Notes under the pieces: generated by a model
Databases searched by the model: none
Seen by the model: only the letters and a program-made list of their open reading frames with translations
Told to the model about the DNA's origin: nothing
NCBI RefSeq assembly: GCF_036785885.1
Contig: NC_092317.1
Location: 7,628,501 to 7,692,500, forward strand
Direction of reading: 5' to 3'
Length of the DNA: 64,000 nt
Origin: Coffea arabica
Lineage: Eukaryota > Streptophyta > Magnoliopsida > Gentianales > Rubiaceae
Shown here: piece by piece, positions 23,938 to 35,000 of the stretch
How the letters are laid out: each line of letters starts with the position of its first letter
Position numbering within the stretch: the first letter of the stretch is position 1
Position numbers and translations under genes: made by a program

Positions 23938-26900
23938 TCAGATGTCGCCATCCCAAAGTTCCTCTATCGATTTGTATGGCCCGGCTGGATGAACAAACAC
24001 TTCCCCAGCAAAGCCTCTCAACTGAGGAATCTGCAGAATTTGATCCATTTCTTCCTTGGTGAGTTCCCAATCAAATATTTGGAGGTTTTGTTTCATCCTT
24101 TCCTTGTTGAAGCTCTTCACTATGACGCTTGCTCCTTGCTGATATATGCATCTCAATGCAACCTATTTACATCAATTGCCATGATTGAGTGTCCATGTTA
24201 GTGCCAGAACACACACACACACACACACACACAGAGATGAATTATATATTGTGTGTAATTTGTGGGAATGTTTAGATTTATAAACATGGACAATATTGAT
24301 ATATAACGGAAAAGACAAAGCCCCATGCATATATACATATGTAGATTCACTACTAAAATTTTCATTCGAATAAGTGAGGACCTGTGGCACGGTTTTGCCC
24401 TTTGAAGCTGCAATATCTTTGATAATTGGGTTCTCCACGATTGCATTGGTGCCCCAAAAGTTACCATAAGATCCAAGGGGAGACCAAGCACTTACACCAA
24501 TTCCTTTCTCTTTGGCAAATGGTACTAATTTTCGCTGCTGCCAACCAACATTCATCTCCACCTGAAAAACAACTTTCAATCTCATTCTAAAAAAAAAAAA
24601 AAAAAAGTCTAGTGAACAGATGGACCTTGGTGTTAACAGATGTCGAACATGGACATCGTATAAAGAGCAAGGGTCAGTTTAACTATCAAAATCACCCAAA
24701 TTTTCTGTAATTAATTCGGTTTTTTTATGCCATTTTATTATCAATTATATGCAACCGTAAAAAATTTATATATAGGCCATTAGACTAAATGGTGGATCCC
24801 GTTACTGCTAGTATATTTTAATCAGGTAATTGTGAGATTTCTGATTTCTCACTGAAGAGCTACAGTTTACCTGATTAATTGCTGGAGGGATGGTAGCAAT
24901 TTGTAGGAGTTTAGAGATTTTTTCACAGGTGAAGTTGCTCAAACCTATGGACTTTGTTAAGCCTAATTGGCTGCATTCTTCCATGGCCTTCCACGTTCCA
25001 TGCATATCAAAAGGGAGAATTTCATCTTCGGCGAGACTGAACATCTGAGCACCGTGTTTTAGCCTCACCGGCCAGTGAATCAGATAAAGATCTAAATACT
25101 CTAGCCCCAACTTCCTACAAAAGTAGAATTATAAGTAAGTTTTGTAAGTCAATAATGTATCAAAAACAAAAAAAAAGAAAACTCTTGGTGAATAAATTGA
25201 AGAAACAATAATTTTTCCTTGTATTTCATTGCATTGTCAGTTTGATTATAGTGGCAAATTCATAGTCATGAGGTAACTTGTGGTTAATCAGCTTCAATAG
25301 CACTAGAAGACACATCCATTTATAATGCGAAAGTCGTCAACTTAATACGTGCTTTAGTAGCAACAAACTACATTACATCCGCAGCCCCACCAGGATGTAG
25401 TCTTTAGGTTCTTAGAAGTGGTATTAAAGATATGAACTGTCTAACAAGTATCCAATGAATATTCGTAAAGGGGAGAGCAATAATCACGAGTGTTTGTATT
25501 TATTTGACAGGATAAATGTATATTTATATGATATATTCGGTGAGATTATTATACAAGCATGTATCTTAGTTTATTTTCTTCCTTTAGTTAATGCATGTTG
25601 GGGAATGATAGTGGGGTAATATGTATCCTGATTTGCAATCACCCCACCTGCTTTGAAAAAAATTCAAATGAGGTGTCAGAACATTCTTTTGGTATAGTCA
25701 GGTCTGTATACCCGTTAGCGTCTTACACAGTTTCTTTAGACCCCTTTCCCTTCAGATGAAGATAAATTAGGTTATAGGAATATTATTGTTGTGGTAAAAA
25801 AGATGTGCAAGTATCAAAGTTTTTTCTTAACAGGACGTAAATGATGGCGGAGAGATTAATAAACATCATAATGTGATTCAAATATGGTTGAGACTTGAGA
25901 CCCAACATCAACATCAGTCACATCACCACAAGAATCCTTAATTAGCATGTTCAGCGTGAGAAATTACTTGAGTTGAATTCATACAATCTACTGCACGTTA
26001 TACTTGTAGAAGTGATGCATAGCACCTATCTCAAAAATAATTAATGTAATTATAAGCAATAAATATATCCCAATTTGAGAGGAAACATTAATGAGGGAAA
26101 CAATATATATATACACATATATATGTATGTATGTATGTAAAGTCTGGTTGAAATGATAAATTAAGGACAAGGTCATGACCAATGCACCACACATTATACT
26201 GTCATAATTCTATATATGCACCCATCTATACATGTGTGTAAGGGCAACTCCAAAGGAGTTGCATATATCGTGTAATGGATGTGTAATACCCATTACACGC
26301 ATCATGGATGGGTAGAAACCCATTATTAAAGAAAATTAAAAGAGGAGTAATTGGTGCAAAAGATGAGTTATTGGTGGGTTACCCATTAATTAAAAAATTA
26401 ATTGTGGACCCATGCTATTATATCTTGTGGAGTGTAATTCATTGTGAGTGGAAGTGTAATAAAAAAGGAGAAAGTGGAATGGTGACGTGGCATTTGGATT
26501 ACACTCTAAAGAGTATAAACCATTGTGGATGCCTTAAGCTTTTCTTTTCTTTTTTTTTTGACAAGTTTAAGGCACATCAACTTTGACCCAAAAGAAAGGG
26601 AAAAAAGGGATTCAAATGGTGATGAGAATGGTACCCAAGAGTTTGTTTGAGGGCAGGCAGAACAAGGTCATGATCAGCATCGGTACACCAAAGCTTAGAA
26701 GCGATAAACAATTCATCCCTGCTCTTAATTAATCCAATCTCCAATGCTTTAGCCACAGCTATGCCAAGAGCTTCCTCAGTGCCATAACATGCTGCTGTAT
26801 CAAAATGCCTGTATCCAATCTCCATTGCATCAATAAAAGCTGTTACTAATTGCTCCGATGGTGGCAAAGGATGCGCGGCACATCCTAAGCCCACCACTGG

Positions 26901-26957
26901 CATTTTGTGGCCTGAGTTTAACACTATTTCTGGGATTTTTTGTTCAACCTTTTCCAT
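23938..26957 (-). CDS. Aldo-keto reductase, AKR4-type, copy C (intact)
   Basis: Four exons on the reverse strand (26957-26635, 25114-24871, 24561-24382, 24162-23938) splice in frame to 323 residues, one fewer than copy A (PEIVLNSG instead of PEIVVLNSG). The tetrad is intact: Asp53, Tyr58, Lys88 (in IASKLW) and His121 (in LIHWP). The last 70 residues differ from copy A at about six positions, including Trp to Cys in the usual RWIYQQG and Arg to Leu in PQRRGF. The MEK start is required here because the ATG used as an alternative in copy A is a Val codon. Intron 1 contains a PIF/Harbinger-like MITE. Family role as for copy A: NADPH-dependent carbonyl reduction, substrate unknown. Upstream are a TATA-like box (27094-27100) and the shared promoter block (27153-27177). 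Confidence 0.9.
24209..24233. repeat. (AC)n microsatellite
   Basis: A dinucleotide run about 50 bases downstream, in transcription order, of copy C exon 3, within intron 3. Confidence 0.8.
26242..26534. mobile_element. PIF/Harbinger-like MITE in intron 1 of copy C
   Basis: 293 bp beginning 'gggcaactccaaagga' and ending with the imperfect complement 'cattgtggatgcct', flanked by the 3-bp direct repeat TAA. Terminal repeat type and TAA duplication fit Tourist-like elements. It lies 100 bases from exon 1 and is absent from the matching introns of A and D. Confidence 0.75.
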
Positions 26958-27093
26958 CGTCTCTGGCACAATTGTATTAATGGAAATCAATGGAGAAAAA
27001 TGCAAGAATTTACAGAAGAAACTTCTGTCAAAAGGCAGTTATCTTCAATTGATGAAAAGAGGGGTGAGAAGAAGTGGGGATCCTGACGGTTCC

Positions 27094-27100
27094 CTATATA
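27094..27100 (-). promoter_or_regulatory. TATA-like box of copy C
   Basis: TATATAG on the reverse strand, about 137 bases upstream of the MEK start, matching the position of the box in relic B. Confidence 0.4.
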
Positions 27101-27152
27101 TTGATAGTACAGTAACATCATAAATTCATTCATACTTACCCTTTTTCTAATT

Positions 27153-27177
27153 GTGATTGGTATCCACGGGGCAAAGA
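27153..27177 (-). promoter_or_regulatory. Shared promoter block, copy C
   Basis: 'tgattggtatccacggggca' on the plus strand aligns with the blocks of A, B and D; it carries one CCAAT motif on the coding strand. Confidence 0.45.
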
Positions 27178-27984
27178 AGGAAAGAAAATCAAGAAAATGA
27201 AAAACATGACGTTTCGAGAAAAGGGCAACAATAAGACGGAAATAAAGGACCACTACCAATTGCCTAAAAAAAAGAAAAGGACCACTACGAATTGAAAAAC
27301 GTCTACCACTAGTATTATCCTCTTCTTTTTTTTTGGTACTAGTCTACTTGCCATTTGTTTTTCAAAATTGCTAGCATTGATATTACCTGATTAGGTTGAA
27401 GGCCAATCACTCGTTCAAGAAATCTGATAGTTGATAAATTGAAAGTGCATTTCTTCGTGTGCACATTTTTACGACTAATTAAACACATGAATGCTTATAC
27501 GTGTTCGACAACTTGTTTGATTAATTGCTGCTTTGACTTTTGTCTTTTTTAGTTAAATTTTATTCTTTTTTTTTTTTTAATATTCCAACCCTTTTCATTT
27601 TCTGTTTTAGTACATTTTGGAGACTAGGGAAAGATATAGATGCACCTTAAAAAGTTACTAATTAGTTAGCTTTCTACGTTAAGGTATACTTTGATGTGAA
27701 AAAACTTTGCTTTCCGTGCTTAATTTGGCCCCAAAGAATAAAAAGGAAGCCCCGTTTTGATTTGTCCAATTGGCTGTTTAATCAAGAATAGCGAGTACAC
27801 AACACTTAGCCAATAAAATGGAGTTGGCCCGGCCCCCCGCAATTAGTACATGAGTGCAATTATTTTTCTAAAACTTAGGCATTAATATTTGATAAAAAAT
27901 GCTCGTATATCATTTTTTTTAGCTTAGGAGTTAGTAACTTTGCACCTTAACGCCTGAATTTGAGAAAATGACAAAAAATAAAAT

Positions 27985-28160
27985 TAGGTCTCGTCTGGAT
28001 TGCTATTTTTTGGAGTTTCTGTAGAAAAATATACTGTAACGATTTGATGGATGTGAAATAAAAAAGGAGATTGAAAAATGTGATCACGAAAAATATTAAA
28101 ATTTTTCTTTTGAAAATTACACTTTCAAGAGTTGAATGGCCTTTCCAGATTAAAAAAAAA
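27985..28160. mobile_element. MITE-like fragment ('tctggattgct...tactgtaacg')
   Basis: Starts with 'ctcgtctggattgct' and contains 'ctgtagaaaaatatactgta', resembling the ends of the foldback element at 37.5-38.3 kb and a piece near 58.0-58.1 kb. Far end and target duplication are not clear. Confidence 0.35.
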
Positions 28161-28759
28161 AAAAAAAGTTTAATGACCAAACCATGCAATTTTAAATACT
28201 CGGTGATCTTTTGTGCTATTTACTCTCTACATAATCATTTTATTTCTTTTTCCTGTTGATTATTTGTTTTTAAATCTTTATAAAAAGAAATATTAAACAA
28301 TCCAACAATTGACAACTGATAATCAAACCTATTATGGTGTTTTGGTAAAAGATAAGTCACTACGATGTTGGGTTGGGCTGCTTCCCTATTTGATTTGAGA
28401 ATACCCTAACGGCATTGGAATTTGCCCCAGAAAATAAAGTTGATCATCATGGTAGAGTTGAAGTTCACATTGTCCAGAAATTCAGATGTCGCCATCCCAA
28501 AATTCCTCTAAAGATTTGTATGGCCCTGTTGGATCAACAAGCGCTTCCGTTCCGGGGGCTCTACGCTAAGGAATCTGCAGAATTTGATCCATTTCTTCCT
28601 TGGTAAGTTCCCAATCAAATATTTGGAGGTTCTGTTTCATCCTTTCCTTGCTGAAGCTCTTCACAATGACGCTTGCTCCTTGCTGATATACCCATCTCAG
28701 TGCAACCTACTTACATTAATTAACATGATTGAGCCTCATAATATATTGTTTGATCTCTC

Positions 28760-28797
28760 TGTGTGTGTGTGTGTGTCTATATATATATATATCTGTG

Positions 28798-28828
<31 letters not shown>
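28760..28828. repeat. Compound (GT)n-(AT)n-(GT)n-T run
   Basis: Microsatellite with a T tract, immediately next to exon 3 of copy D inside intron 3. Confidence 0.85.
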
Positions 28829-29982
28829 TCAACTTTCTTGCACGCAGTCATAATAATTCAGGACCTGTGGCACCGTCTTGTTTCTTGAGTCAGCAATATT
28901 TTTGATGATTGGATTCTCCATGACTGCATTGCTACCCCAAGAAGTACCATAACCTCCAAGAGGAGACCAAGCACTTATGTGAATTCCTTTCTCTTTGGCA
29001 AATGGTACCAATTTTCGCTGCTGCCAACCAACATTCATCTCCACCTGAAAATTTTGCATTCGAAAATTCCATCATGCATTCCACTATAGTGGCCAATGTT
29101 GGCGAGGTTAATTTCAAAGAAAGTAAAAGAGAAAAAGTCTCAAACGGGCTGCTTGCTAAATCCACTATCAAATTACATGTCTATTGTCCCCAAACCCCAG
29201 TTAACTGGTAAACTATGAAATTTCTAGTTTTACTCTCAAGATTTGCAGTTTACCTAGAACCCCATTTACCCAATTCCAAAAAAAAAAAAAAAAGAGAGAG
29301 AGAGAGAGAAATCACCTGATTAACTGCTGGAAGGATGGTAGCACTTTCTTGGAGCTTGGAGATTTTTTCACAGGTGAAGTTGCTCAAACCTATAGACTTT
29401 GTCAAGCCCAATTTGCTGCATTCTTCCATGGCCTTCCACGTTCCATGCATGTCAAAAGGGAGAATTGCATCTTTGGTGAAATTGGACACCGAAGTACCCT
29501 GCTTTAGCCTCAGAGGCCAGTGAATCAAATAAAGATCCAAATACTCTAGCCCCAACTTCCTAGCAAAGAAGAATTATGACAAGAAAGAGCAAGTCAATCA
29601 TGTATCAGAAAACAAAATTTCTTGGTGGATGAATCAAAGAAACGAATAATTTCTCCTGATCATATTCCATGCCATTGTCAGTGAGAACAATGAAAATGAT
29701 CAATTTTTTTTTCTTTGAATGCAAGGCTCTTATAGTCAAGTGATTTTGATTTTAGTGACAGGTACGGGCCATATGAACAGTACTCAAAATATCACATATG
29801 GGTTTTAGTGTCGTACAGGGTGTTCATGTTCATTTAAAATCCTTTCCAAAAGAGTTCAACAGTTCAGTAATGGTCGCTAGTGTATCCCAAATTCATTAAA
29901 CTGCTAAAAATTTGCAATAGATTAAGTACCTTAATTACTAGTGATTGTCTGATTAAATAGTCAAGATGATGCGATAATACAA

Positions 29983-30318
29983 GGGTTAATTGCACTTTAC
30001 ACATTCAACTATACTCCAATTTTTACTTTGGTCATTCAACTTTAGAGTACAACACTTTAATCCCTAAAATAGAAAATTTGTCCTACTTTAATCTCTGATG
30101 TATAAAACTTGTCACATTTAAATCTTCAAAGTATAAATTTGTTTCACTTTAGTCCTTAAAGTACAAAATTTATCCTACTTAAAAATAAAATATGTCTCAC
30201 TTTCATTGAAGATTTTACTTAAGTGGGACAAATTTTATCCCTAAAATGTCCCATTTTGAAGTTTAGGACCAAAATTAGAATGTAAATGTATTTGAAGGGT
30301 GCCAAGTGAAATTAACCT
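29983..30318. mobile_element. MULE-type MITE in intron 1 of copy D
   Basis: 336 bp beginning 'gggttaattgcactt' and ending 'aagtgaaattaacct', flanked by a perfect 9-bp direct repeat 'ataatacaa' (29974-29982, 30319-30327), the length typical of Mutator-like elements. Inside, a unit like 'tttagtccttaaagtacaaa' recurs about five times in diverged form. Confidence 0.85.
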
Positions 30319-31433
30319 ATAATACAAGCATCCTAGTTTGTAGTCTGTCCAGCAAGACGACATACATGATGGCGGGGATATCAAGAAGACTTCGAGATAT
30401 TTCATATCACCACAAAAATCCATAATTTTTTTTTGACAGAACAAAAATTCATAATTAGTATGATTAGCGTGAAAAATCAATTGGCTTCATCCCCATCCTT
30501 ATTCCCCCCTTCCTCTCCAAACATTCCTCTCGACTAAACGTTGTACTTCTATCCATCCATGGAAAGTGATAATCTCTATTTCAGATACTCTTAATGGAGT
30601 TACAACCGATGAAAAAGTCCAAATTTGGGGGAAAACAATGTCGGAAAACTATGTGCTAGCTACTCCCAAAAGAATCAAAGAGTTAAATATAAAAATACCT
30701 GTTCTAATCAAGAACCAGGCAGGTCTTCTTCAGTCATAAGACTCATGACCAAGCCACCAGAAATTTCATGGTATAGAATATATTTACATGCTCATATCTA
30801 TGCATGAATATTCTTATTCAGGTATTAGATAAGGGAAAAAATTAGAAGAATTAGAAAAAAAAAAAAGGGGAAAAAAAAGAGATTCATATGGTGATGAGGA
30901 AAGTACCCAAGAGTTTGTTTGAGGGCGGGCAGAACAAGGTCATGATCAGCATCAGTAGACCAAAGTTTAGAAGTGATGAACAATTCATCCCTGCTCTTAA
31001 TTAATCCAATCTCTAGTGCTTTAGCCACAGCTTTACCAAGGGCCTCCTCTGTGCCATATAATGCTGCTGTATCAAAATGCCTATACCCAATCTCCATGGC
31101 ATCAATAAATATTGATACTAGTTGTTCTGATGGTGGCAAAGGCTGAGCTGCACACCCTAACCCCACCAATGGCATTTTGTGGCCTGTATTTAACACTATT
31201 TCTGGGATTGTTTCTCCAGCTTTTTCCATGGTCTCTGATGTAGTTGTCCTAATGGAGAAAATGCAAGAAGATAATATGAGGCAGTTATCTCGTCTCAAAT
31301 TGATGAAAAGAAAGAGGGGTGTGAGAGATGGGGTTGTAGTATAGCGGTTGTGTTTATCCAGGGCCTTTTATGTTTGTGTGTATGATTTAGCGTATGTTGA
31401 ATAGTGAATTCCTTGTCTTCGCCTTCACGCACC

Positions 31434-31456
31434 GTGATTGGCACGCACCGGTCAAA
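31434..31456 (-). promoter_or_regulatory. Shared promoter block, copy D
   Basis: 'tgattggcacgcaccggtca' on the plus strand, about 205 bases upstream of the copy D start. Confidence 0.45.
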
Positions 31457-31481
31457 ACACGAAAACAACCCAAGGCGGGTT

Positions 31482-31573
31482 AGCGGAGTTGGTTGGGAAA
31501 GACTTCTAAAAGTCTATTTGGGCGTGCCAGGTCTATGACTCAACTCAATCCTCGCTTGATGCATGTACAGAGG
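31482..31573 (+). mobile_element. tRNA-like SINE head fragment
   Basis: 'gcgggttagcggagttggtt' contains a good polymerase III A box (TAGCGGAGTTGG), followed about 40 bases later by a weak B-box-like 'gtctatgactc'. No tail or target duplication is visible, so this is a fragment or chance match. Confidence 0.35.
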
Positions 31574-31581
31574 TTCCAACC

Positions 31582-31903
31582 ACAGTTATCAAATTCAACT
31601 CGAATCGATAGTCGAGAATCGGTCAACTCAGTGAACTGATCATAGGATCAAGTTAAATTACTAATTAAACTAGTTATGTAATAAATTTGTTAATTAGTCA
31701 ACGATCGATGAATCAAAAAAAATATAATCGGTTGAATTGTTGGTTGAATCACTAATTTAAAAATTTTATTATTTTTATAATTTGAAATATATTTTTATTT
31801 CATATAATATAACCATTGTATAACTTGCAGTTGAACCGCTCACAGTTGAATTGGTGACTTCTACGGATTGAGATTTGAGTCGGATTTAATTTAATAACTA
31901 TGA
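31582..31903. mobile_element. hAT-like MITE (322 bp)
   Basis: Terminal inverted repeats 'acagttatcaaattcaa' and 'ttaatttaataactatga' are flanked by a perfect 8-bp direct repeat 'ttccaacc' (31574-31581, 31904-31911). AT-rich, no open frame. Confidence 0.8.
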
Positions 31904-31911
31904 TTCCAACC

Positions 31912-32867
31912 TCTAGCTCTTTCATGTAGTCCAATTGTACTCCTCCTTCCTCCCATAATATAAAAAGTACGATAGATATTGACATTTTGCCCAAGAAAAA
32001 TGTCGAAGAAGGAAAGAAATTCAATCACGGAACCACCACATAGTTGGAAAATGAAGTTTTGTTCTGGAAAGGGCCAACACAAAAGAAAGTCACGGACCAC
32101 TATAAATTAGAAAACCTATAGTACATCGCCACTACAACCATTTGTTTTGCTTTTTGATAATCCAATTTAACACTAAAACTTGATGGTTTCAAATCTTAAC
32201 ATATCTAAACATGTTTGATAATAAAAAATATATTTAAATTAATTAAGCGGCAATGAATGTTTTAAACAAAACTTGTTGCAAAAGGTAAGTGATGAGTTAT
32301 TCATTTATCACTTAATATATTATATAATCAAATGTATCAGATTTAATATTTAATAATTCAGTTACTTAATGGATTTAGACTTCAGATTTCAGATTTTAGA
32401 TTTGATCAAATGCATACTAAACACAACGTCTTGAATTATGGACGCAAAATAGTCATTAAGCAGAAGCAGTTGCAGTGGGTAGAGTTGAAAAATATTCGTC
32501 AAACAGCTTTTCTTGATTGGAGTGTGATGGGGAAGTTTAAGCCACTTTGGGCTGGAAATTGGAATATGCCACCATTTTTCCTAACCTACCTTTGTTTTTC
32601 AAAAGCATGATGGTGGTGGTAGGAAAACAGCAGGTAGGTCAAACAGGTTCGGGATGGTGCAAATAGAATCCAATGCTCTGGAATAATTACTGGGCTGTAT
32701 TTTTTTTTATATAAAAATTATGGTTTTTATTTATGAGATCTGTAATGACAGAAAATATATCATTAAACATGTCACACAAATAAATCTAAATGATCTACTG
32801 CTGGTGGATCTATTTCCTTCAGGTTATTAAAACTAGCCTAATCTGAGTTTACGTGATTGTATTATAC
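31912..32867. other. Gene-free upstream flank
   Basis: About 1 kb with no gene. Around 32340-32410 a run such as 'ttcagttacttaatggattt' resembles termini of a widespread AT-rich hAT family, also seen near 34010-34060 and 42480-42510. Confidence 0.4.
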
Positions 32868-32875
32868 TGTTGTGT

Positions 32876-33702
32876 ATAGTTGTCAAACAAACCCATTTAA
32901 CTAAATTTATCCATACCCGTCCATGAATAGATGGATATAGGTATCTTAAATTTTTGCATATGGGTATAAATGAATTACCCAATAATATCCATTTATTAAA
33001 TGGGTATTATTGGATAACCCATCAAATCCAATTAACCCATTTAGAATTGTCTTCTCCCAAACCTCCTCTCTTCCCCCACCTTTTTTTTTTCAAATTTTTC
33101 ATTTTGCCATGATGTTAATTACTTTTGTTTCATTATTATTATTATTTGTTGGTATTATCTTATCATTTTATTTTCTCTTAGTTTGTTAACTTGCTCATTT
33201 TTCAGCATTACCAATTTATGACAAGTTTTAGCCTCTTTTCTTACTTTTCAAAATGAAATTTTAAATTTACATACGAAAAAATGCTAGAGGTTCAAAATTT
33301 TTGGATTAAGTTTTTATGTTAACTTTTATAGTACTTAGTTCAACTTTTTATATTCTTATTGTTTAATCATTAAATAGTATGTAATTTTGCGACATAGAGT
33401 ACGGATGAAAAAACAATTGATAATTAGGTTTATTGCGCATTATAAGTAAATATTTAAAATTAATGATGGGTGCAAATAATGGTATAAATTAATAACTTAG
33501 TTTGGAAAAATGAATTTAAATGAATTTAAAAAAAATTAAAATAAATGGGTTATAAATAGATAATTTGGTTACCCAATTCATTTTTTGATTTACCCATTTA
33601 TACCCATTTAATTAAATGAGTATAAATGGGTTGATTCACTTATACTCATTACCCATTTTACCCAACCCAAACCCGCCCAAATCACCCATTTTAACACCTC
33701 AG
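32876..33702. mobile_element. Non-autonomous hAT element (827 bp)
   Basis: Ends 'atagttgtcaaa' and 'ttttaacacctcag' form an imperfect inverted pair of the hAT 'GGTGTCAAA' type. A perfect 8-bp direct repeat 'tgttgtgt' flanks them (32868-32875, 33703-33710). Subterminal regions hold many 'acccattta' / 'aaatgggt' units in both orientations. No transposase frame. Confidence 0.85.
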
Positions 33703-33840
33703 TGTTGTGTCCAACTGTTAGTCATATTTTGTGACAAGTTGCTGACAAATTCATATAATTAATCATATTATTTTTTTCCCATTTGATTTTATGTCCTTAT
33801 ATCTTTATAAAACTTACAATCAATCCAACAATTTAAAGCA

Positions 33841-34006
33841 AGTCATTACGATGTTGGGTTGGGTTGCTTCTCTCTTTAATTTGAAGATACCATAACCGGA
33901 TTGGAATTTGCTGCTCTCTTTGGGGTGGCGACATCTGAATTTATCTTATCTATTTTTCTAGGCAATGTGAACTTTAACTCTACCATGATGATCAACTCTG
34001 AATATG
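33841..34006 (-). pseudogene. Reductase relic F: 3' end with a local inversion
   Basis: 33841-33910 matches copy D's 3' flank (28355-28425) in the same orientation. 33921-34000 matches the adjoining segment of copy D (about 28433-28500, spanning the stop codon) but as its reverse complement, for example 'ggcgacatctgaattt' here against 'aaattcagatgtcgcc' there. Thus a duplicated 3' end was later inverted over roughly 80 bases, or was copied with a template switch. Confidence 0.8.
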
Positions 34007-34202
34007 TTAAAATCTGAATCCATTAAATTTAAGTACTGAATTAAGTTATCAAACAGGACTGTGACTTGGATGGTTTAAAGGGCGTGAGAGACCTTGAATT
34101 TGACTTTTCCTGCTTACACTAAAAAAAAGACTGGAATTTGCAACAACTCTTCATTCATATAAAAAATTATACTATTGCTAACAAAATCCATTCAATTTAC
34201 AA

Positions 34203-34778
34203 AGGGAAACGATGGGTTGGATATAGGCCTGTCAACGGTTCGGGTCTAGACCCGGACCCGGACCGGATCCATGGAATTTTTGCTGGTACAGGTAAGGATT
34301 TAATTCCGTTACCCGGACCCGGATCCGGATCCGTTTTGTCAAACAAAAAAACGCGTCGGATACGGAATATAGTGTTCCGGCCTGTATTCGACCCGGATCC
34401 GGATATAAATGGATTAATAATTTAAAAAATATATATATTTATCAATATAATTAGATTAGGGTGATGTATTTGAGTAAAGTCAATTTGATTTCTTTTCTTA
34501 TTTGGTTTTTTTTTTGTATTAGTTAGAAATTAGTTTACAAATATATTTTTTTTCTCATTTTTATTAGAAATTGTAAGTTTTTGATAATTTTTTCGGGTAG
34601 ACCCGGATCTCGGATCCGGAACATAGAGTAGAAGACCCGTCGGGTAAACGGGTCGGATCTGGGTCGATATGATATACCGGGTCCGGGTTTGGAATAATGA
34701 ATTCCGGTCCGTTGACAGGCCTAGTTGGATAAGAGGTCCCGAGTTCGAGACCTCTCACCTATATTATAAAAAAAAAAA
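34203..34778 (+). mobile_element. Short SINE split by a hAT MITE
   Basis: Flanks 'atccattcaatttacaa' (from about 34186) and 'atccattcgatttatcaa' (34779-34796) form a target duplication with two mismatches. Between them, leaving out the MITE at 34224-34723 and one copy of its duplicated site, is a sequence of about 70 bp with a B-box-like 'gagttcgagacctc' and an A run. This is the signature of a small SINE later hit by a DNA transposon. Confidence 0.75.
34224..34723. mobile_element. hAT-type MITE, copy 2 (500 bp)
   Basis: Same family as 1656-2184: starts 'taggcctgtcaacgg', ends 'ccgttgacaggccta', with 'ccggatcc' clusters at both ends and the same AT-rich core. A perfect 8-bp direct repeat 'gttggata' flanks it (34216-34223, 34724-34731). 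Confidence 0.9.
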
Positions 34779-34976
34779 ATCCATTCGATTTATCAATGAA
34801 CACTAAGGACTAAGGAAAATCCACATTTAATTACTAATAAAACTATCATAGCTTGCATTTCGTAAACCATACAACTTGTCCACTTTAGGCTTTTAGGAAA
34901 AGGCCCATAGAAGTACTTTTACTTAACGCAAATGGTCCTTGGCTCCAAGCAATGTTTGATTGATTGCTGCCAAGTG

Positions 34977-35000
34977 CCAACCCACATTCATCTCTACCGA
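34977..35000 (-). pseudogene. Reductase relic: start of exon 3
   Basis: On the reverse strand, 'gtagagatgaatgtgggttg' matches the first codons of exon 3 (VEMNVGW) of the other copies over about 24 bases, then diverges. It is short, so tentative; it may belong with the 3' relic at 33.84-34.0 kb. Confidence 0.4.

Larger units (their letters stand above)
28482..31229 (-). pseudogene. Aldo-keto reductase copy D with late in-frame stop
   Basis: Four exons on the reverse strand (31229-30907, 29559-29316, 29044-28865, 28706-28482) have the same lengths and splice phases as copy C. The first 295 codons are open and keep the tetrad (Asp53, Tyr58, Lys88, His121). In exon 4 the CAG codon after QIP is TAG (28566-28568). 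Beyond it the frame stays open to the ancestral stop, but [12 protein letters not shown] has become RRAPGTEALVDP. The product would lose about 28 residues, including the FVHP and EELWDGDI segments of the AKR C-terminal loop that shapes the substrate pocket. Intron 2 starts with GTGATT. It may be a recent pseudogene, or it may make a shortened enzyme. Intron 1 holds a MULE-type MITE. Confidence 0.85.

Noticed and set aside
24198-24585. Reverse-strand frame with a Cys-Val repeat
   Set aside because: It is copy C exon 3 read in another frame and run into the (AC)n microsatellite.
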